The position numbers were made by a program, and so were the translations under genes. The notes below the pieces were generated by a model. The model was not told the origin of the DNA and searched no databases. It worked only from the letters and a program-made list of their open reading frames with translations. Of a DNA stretch of 64,000 nt, positions 63,100 through 64,000 are shown piece after piece. This DNA comes from Rhodoferax sp. OV413 (GTDB lineage Bacteria; Pseudomonadota; Gammaproteobacteria; Burkholderiales; Burkholderiaceae_C): assembly GCF_900104385.1 (NCBI RefSeq), contig NZ_FNJA01000002.1:496001-560000 (forward strand), written 5' to 3'. Positions within the stretch are counted from its first letter, which is position 1, and every line of letters starts with the position of its first letter.

Positions 63100-64000
<901 letters not shown>

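Overview
The window is high-GC chromosomal DNA of a betaproteobacterium, most likely a Comamonadaceae member (Rhodoferax/Polaromonas/Variovorax-like). The evidence is the order fur / bamE-dapB-exbB-exbD-leuS, the ptsN-hprK pair, several Bug-type solute-binding proteins, a split pntAA-pntAB-pntB transhydrogenase and a dense set of short interspersed dyad repeats. I found about 61 protein genes. I recognised no rRNA, tRNA, CRISPR array, prophage or complete insertion sequence. The last gene (leuS) is cut by the window edge.

Layout. (1) 200-9244: one + strand operon with three luciferase-like flavin monooxygenases, an M20 amidohydrolase, a GNAT acetyltransferase, a one-chain permease-ATPase and two paralogous periplasmic binding proteins. 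It resembles the Bacillus ytm/yxe loci for salvage of S-substituted cysteines. (2) 9352-13405: a MYG1-family protein overlapping an Mpv17-like membrane protein, a LysR regulator, an aldo/keto reductase and an unknown DNA-binding-like protein. (3) 13490-19843: a phenylpropenoid/stilbene cluster with an outer-membrane channel, an AraC regulator, a vanillin-type aldehyde dehydrogenase, a carotenoid-oxygenase-family dioxygenase and an MFS transporter. (4) 20109-25334: a second aromatic module with an extradiol dioxygenase, an IclR regulator, a flavoprotein hydroxylase, a Bug binding protein and an FAH-family hydrolase, followed by an Lrp/AsnC regulator. (5) 26178-31204: katG, DUF4287-adenosine/adenine deaminase, a ParDE toxin-antitoxin pair and a low-GC HEPN-like gene. 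(6) 31211-36663: a complete reductive pyrimidine catabolic operon (preT-preA-dihydropyrimidinase-carbamoylase). (7) 36886-41036: a zinc peptidase, a chemoreceptor and mnmA. (8) 41166-50772: a homoprotocatechuate meta-cleavage operon with its LysR regulator, plus a ketopantoate-reductase-like gene. (9) 50769-64000: housekeeping genes (Nudix, transhydrogenase, fadD, MTA/SAH nucleosidase, corA, hpf, ptsN, hprK, fur, bamE, dapB, exbB/exbD, leuS).

The most unusual signal is non-genic. At least 16 copies of a repeat of about 60 nt (often exactly 63 nt) are scattered through the window. Its core is an inverted repeat, GCGCAGGTA-n-TACCTGCGC. Two copies lie inside genes and are translated in frame (MTA/SAH nucleosidase and exbB). 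Three copies end exactly where a Shine-Dalgarno sequence is needed, each 5 nt before the ATG (dihydropyrimidinase, hpaE, hpaD). A second repeat family, with two stacked hairpins, lies directly behind the stop codons of pntB, corA and fur in the same orientation relative to the gene.
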